From positions 1-8,052 of the forward strand of contig CAAFOA010000286.1 in NCBI GenBank assembly GCA_900764415.1: DNA of 8,052 bases, given 5' to 3'. Positions within the stretch are counted from its first letter, which is position 1, and every line of letters begins with the position of its first letter. Source of the stretch: an uncultured Collinsella sp. (lineage in GTDB: Bacteria; Actinomycetota; Coriobacteriia; Coriobacteriales; Coriobacteriaceae). Made by a program: the position numbers and the translations under genes. The notes beneath the pieces are model-generated. The model made no database searches. It was not told where the DNA came from and saw only the letters and a list, made by a program, of their open reading frames with translations. Below are positions 6,157 through 8,052 of the stretch, piece after piece.

Positions 6157-6201
6157 GCTCTGTAGCGAATATACCTCGCGAAAGGCCGAGCCGCCTTAAT
6201 C

Positions 6202-6241
6202 CTATTCCTCAAAAACGAAAATTTTTCAGTTTTGAGGAATA
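6202..6241. repeat. Palindromic repeat copy C, identical to copy B
   Basis: All 40 bases from 6202 to 6241 are identical to 6116-6155, an offset of 86 bp in the same orientation. Arms of 12 bp (6203-6214 and 6230-6241) are perfect. A degenerate fragment of the left arm (ATTCCTCAAA at 6257-6266, followed by CAAGCGAA) comes 15 bp later, suggesting a decayed fourth copy next to the terminator of the folate operon. Confidence 0.92.
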
Positions 6242-6273
6242 AAGCGCTGGCAACCCATTCCTCAAACAAGCGA

Positions 6274-6303
6274 AGCCCTCCCCGGTGCAAGCCGAGGAGG
6301 GCT
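6274..6303 (-). terminator. Terminator-like hairpin of the folate operon
   Basis: A 12-bp stem with one mismatch (AGCCCTCCCCGG at 6274-6285 with CCGAGGAGGGCT at 6292-6303) and a 6-nt loop TGCAAG. On the minus strand it is followed by TTCGCTTGTTTG, a poor U-tract. It begins 38 bp after the stop of the biotin-ligase-like gene, the usual place for the end of the operon; termination may be incomplete. Confidence 0.6.
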
Positions 6304-6341
6304 CCGTTGTCATCGTTATCTTTGGGCGCGAGCGCCTCGCG

Positions 6342-7043
6342 TTACAGCCCGCGAATCCGTACGGCCTCGGGCGGAAACTCTTGCTCGCCGGCGTCGGTCT
6401 TAATGGTCGCGCGACCCCAGATGTCCAGCCCCGCAAACACGCCGACCGCGAGCGGCAGGCCGTTGGGCGACACCGCCGCAACTTGACGGCCCAGCAGCGG
6501 CACCATGTCGAAGTACTCGCCCAGCACGGGAGCCAGCGGGCCTGCGGCGCCCTGCGGCGTGTTGGCAACAACCGCCCAGGCGTCAACGCGAGCGAGCACC
6601 GCCGCGGCCAATGCCTCGACCAGCGCCTCGTCGGCCATATCTACACCGAGCTCGCTCAGTGCCGAACGCTCAATATCCACCGTCACAGCACCAAACATGC
6701 CCGCGGCACCGGCACCGCCGTTGACGGCGAGGCGCGCGAGCGACGTCTCAAACGCAGGCGCGCCGCACACAATGTCACTCGGCCACTGGATGCCCACTTT
6801 GCCGGCAAGCCCCAGGCCCGGCGTTGCGGCCGTGCCCGCGAGCGCGTCCATCATGCCCATTGCGGCCACAAACGGCAGGCCGTGGAAGGCGTGCATGTTC
6901 ACATCGGGGCGCACGACCAGCGAAAACGTCAGCGATGCATCGCCCGCGCTCCACGCGCACCAGCCCGCGGACATGCCCTCGCGGCCCGCGTCACGCGCCG
7001 CGTCGAGCTCGGTACCGGCGGCAACAGCATTCATCTCGATCAT
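6342..7043 (-). CDS. Divergent biotin-protein-ligase-like protein
   Basis: A 233-residue protein with the outline of the biotin/lipoate ligase (BPL/LplA/LipB) fold. TELDAARD (11-18) stands where ligases have S-T-N-D-x-A-R, SLVVRP (41-46) matches the strand before the substrate pocket, GIQWPSD (84-90) matches the KWPND motif, and residues about 183-233 resemble the small C-terminal barrel domain. True ligases join biotin to acyl-carrier domains through biotinyl-AMP. Here the GRGRRG adenylate loop is missing (about a dozen residues are absent between WSAGD and ASLTF), the invariant Lys of KWPND is Gln 86, and the Asn of the G-I-N-V strand appears to be Asp 123. Ligase activity is therefore doubtful. 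There is no N-terminal DNA-binding domain. Its ATG at 7043 follows the stop of folP-folK with no gap, implying translational coupling; an ATG at 7034 is a possible alternative. Confidence 0.65.
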   Translation of the reverse strand: MIEMNAVAAGTELDAARDAGREGMSAGWCAWSAGDASLTFSLVVRPDVNMHAFHGLPFVAAMGMMDALAGTAATPGLGLAGKVGIQWPSDIVCGAPAFETSLARLAVNGGAGAAGMFGAVTVDIERSALSELGVDMADEALVEALAAAVLARVDAWAVVANTPQGAAGPLAPVLGEYFDMVPLLGRQVAAVSPNGLPLAVGVFAGLDIWGRATIKTDAGEQEFPPEAVRIRGL

Positions 7044-8052
7044 CTACATGCGCCCCAATTCGCCCACGATATGGCCCACGCGGTCCTCGGGCTCCTTGAC
7101 CTCGACGCCGTTGTAGCGGAAGAACCGCGCCGGGTCGTGCATCAGGTCCTCGAGCGGCACCAGCACAAAGTCGCGCTCGCCGATCAGCGGATGCGGCAGA
7201 CGCAGCTTCTTGCCGCCGTGGGTCTCGCCGTCCATCCACAGCAGGTCCAAGTCGATGGTGCGCGGGCCGTTTGCCTTGGCCTTTTTGGAGCGGTCGCGGC
7301 CCAGCTCGGCCTCAATCTTCATGAGCTCGTCAAGCAGCACCAGCGGAGCCAGCTCGGTCTTGATCTCGATGACGGCGTTGGCAAATGCGTCCTGGCGCGT
7401 CTCGTAGGCCGGCTCGCTCTCGTAGATGCGCGAGCAGTTGGACACGCAGGTGAGCGGGATCTCGGCAATCATGTCGCGCGCAGCGCGAATGTTGTCGCAG
7501 CGATGCCCCAGGTTGGAACCCACGGCCACAAACGCGCGGCGCGGCTGCGGCTTGGCAACGGCCCAGTAACCGTTCAGGAACTGCGCAAAGCCCGCAACGT
7601 CATGCACACGCACGATGTTGGCGCCGGCCTGGATGGCGCCCAGGCACACGCCAAATGTGGCGGCATCGCGCGCGGCGGCCTCAGTCACACCCGAGACGGC
7701 GCCCACAAATCGCTTGCGTGACACGGCGCACATGAGCGGATAGCCCAGCGACGCCATCTTGGCGGTCTCGCGCTGGATGACGATGTCTTCGTTGGCCGTC
7801 TTGCCAAAGCCCGGGCCGGGATCGATGCAGATACGGTCGCGCGACACGCCGGCATGGATGAGCGTGCGGGCCTGGTCGGACAGAAAGCCCATGACGCGGC
7901 GCATGATGGGCGCAGAATCGGGCAGGGTAAAGCGGCGGAGCTGCGAGGTGGGCACGTAGGCTTCCTCGCGGCGGGCGCTGCGGCGCATCATGGCGGCCAG
8001 GTGGTCGCTGGGCTCTGGCGCGGCTTCGGTAGCTGCGGGCACGGTCTCGGGC
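7044..8052 (-). CDS. folP-folK: Dihydropteroate synthase / HPPK fusion, 5' end outside window
   Basis: The frame stays open to the window edge, so the N-terminus is missing; the GTG at 8042 is internal. Numbered from there, residues 1-160 are the C-terminal part of dihydropteroate synthase (FolP): IDPGPGFGKT (73-82), VSRKRF (107-112) and RVHD (145-148), which bind pterin and phosphate and join p-aminobenzoate to the pterin. Residues about 168-305 are a complete 6-hydroxymethyl-dihydropterin pyrophosphokinase (FolK): AVGSNLGH (173-180), YESEPAY (207-213), GPRTIDLDLL (259-268) with the Mg-binding Asp pair 264/266, and LPHPLIGERDFVL (282-294). FolK makes the substrate of FolP, so the fusion joins successive folate steps. 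An Ala/Pro/Arg-rich insert of about 40 residues (3-44) lies where compact FolP proteins have a short loop after the M-H-M-R motif. The biotin-ligase-like gene follows without a gap. Confidence 0.93.
   Translation of the reverse strand, partial: PETVPAATEAAPEPSDHLAAMMRRSARREEAYVPTSQLRRFTLPDSAPIMRRVMGFLSDQARTLIHAGVSRDRICIDPGPGFGKTANEDIVIQRETAKMASLGYPLMCAVSRKRFVGAVSGVTEAAARDAATFGVCLGAIQAGANIVRVHDVAGFAQFLNGYWAVAKPQPRRAFVAVGSNLGHRCDNIRAARDMIAEIPLTCVSNCSRIYESEPAYETRQDAFANAVIEIKTELAPLVLLDELMKIEAELGRDRSKKAKANGPRTIDLDLLWMDGETHGGKKLRLPHPLIGERDFVLVPLEDLMHDPARFFRYNGVEVKEPEDRVGHIVGELGRM

Noticed and set aside
6285..7721. A plus-strand open frame of 478 codons opposite the folate operon
   Set aside because: It runs antisense to two recognisable coding frames and through the terminator hairpin, with an Arg/His/Ala-rich nonsense composition.

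Overview
The window looks like chromosomal DNA from a high-GC gut actinobacterium of the Coriobacteriia, most likely Collinsella or a close relative. This is inferred from gene types, codon usage and the actinobacterial-style housekeeping set; no 16S or other marker gene is present to prove it. The first 29 bases are not biological: they match the Illumina Nextera read-1 adapter including the Tn5 mosaic end, so this is the end of an assembled contig.

Layout, left to right. (1) 30-962: a short orphan protein with two helix-turn-helix domains, resembling the OrfA half of an IS3/IS150-type element, on the minus strand with its own terminator and an A+T-rich upstream region. (2) 985-3131: a monocistronic minus-strand gene for a large flavoprotein of the old-yellow-enzyme / 2,4-dienoyl-CoA reductase type, with an iron-sulfur motif and a C-terminal FAD/NAD(P)H module. 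(3) 3271-3660: a non-coding array of five units with an almost exact 80-bp period, each containing the inverted pair ATCTGTAACA / TGTTACAGAT. (4) 3701-3876: an initiator tRNA-fMet with promoter and terminator, minus strand. (5) 3952-4786: coaX (type III pantothenate kinase), the only plus-strand gene, with a perfect 16-bp GC palindrome beside its -10 box. (6) 4840-6241: an AAA/DUF4143 ATPase gene bracketed by three copies of a 40-bp palindromic repeat in the same orientation, one after its stop and two upstream of its start. (7) 6274-8052: a minus-strand folate operon end, folP-folK fusion (5' end outside the window) followed with zero gap by a biotin-ligase-like protein that has lost key active-site residues.

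How the parts relate: CoaX (coenzyme A) and FolP-FolK (folate) are cofactor-biosynthesis genes that often lie near one another in actinobacteria. Here the repeat-flanked ATPase gene, with visibly lower GC than its neighbours, lies between them, which suggests it is an inserted cassette (inference). The parts least explained by known annotation are the 80-bp dyad array, the palindrome-bracketed ATPase cassette and the degenerate biotin-ligase homologue. None of these is proof of a new defence or mobile system.
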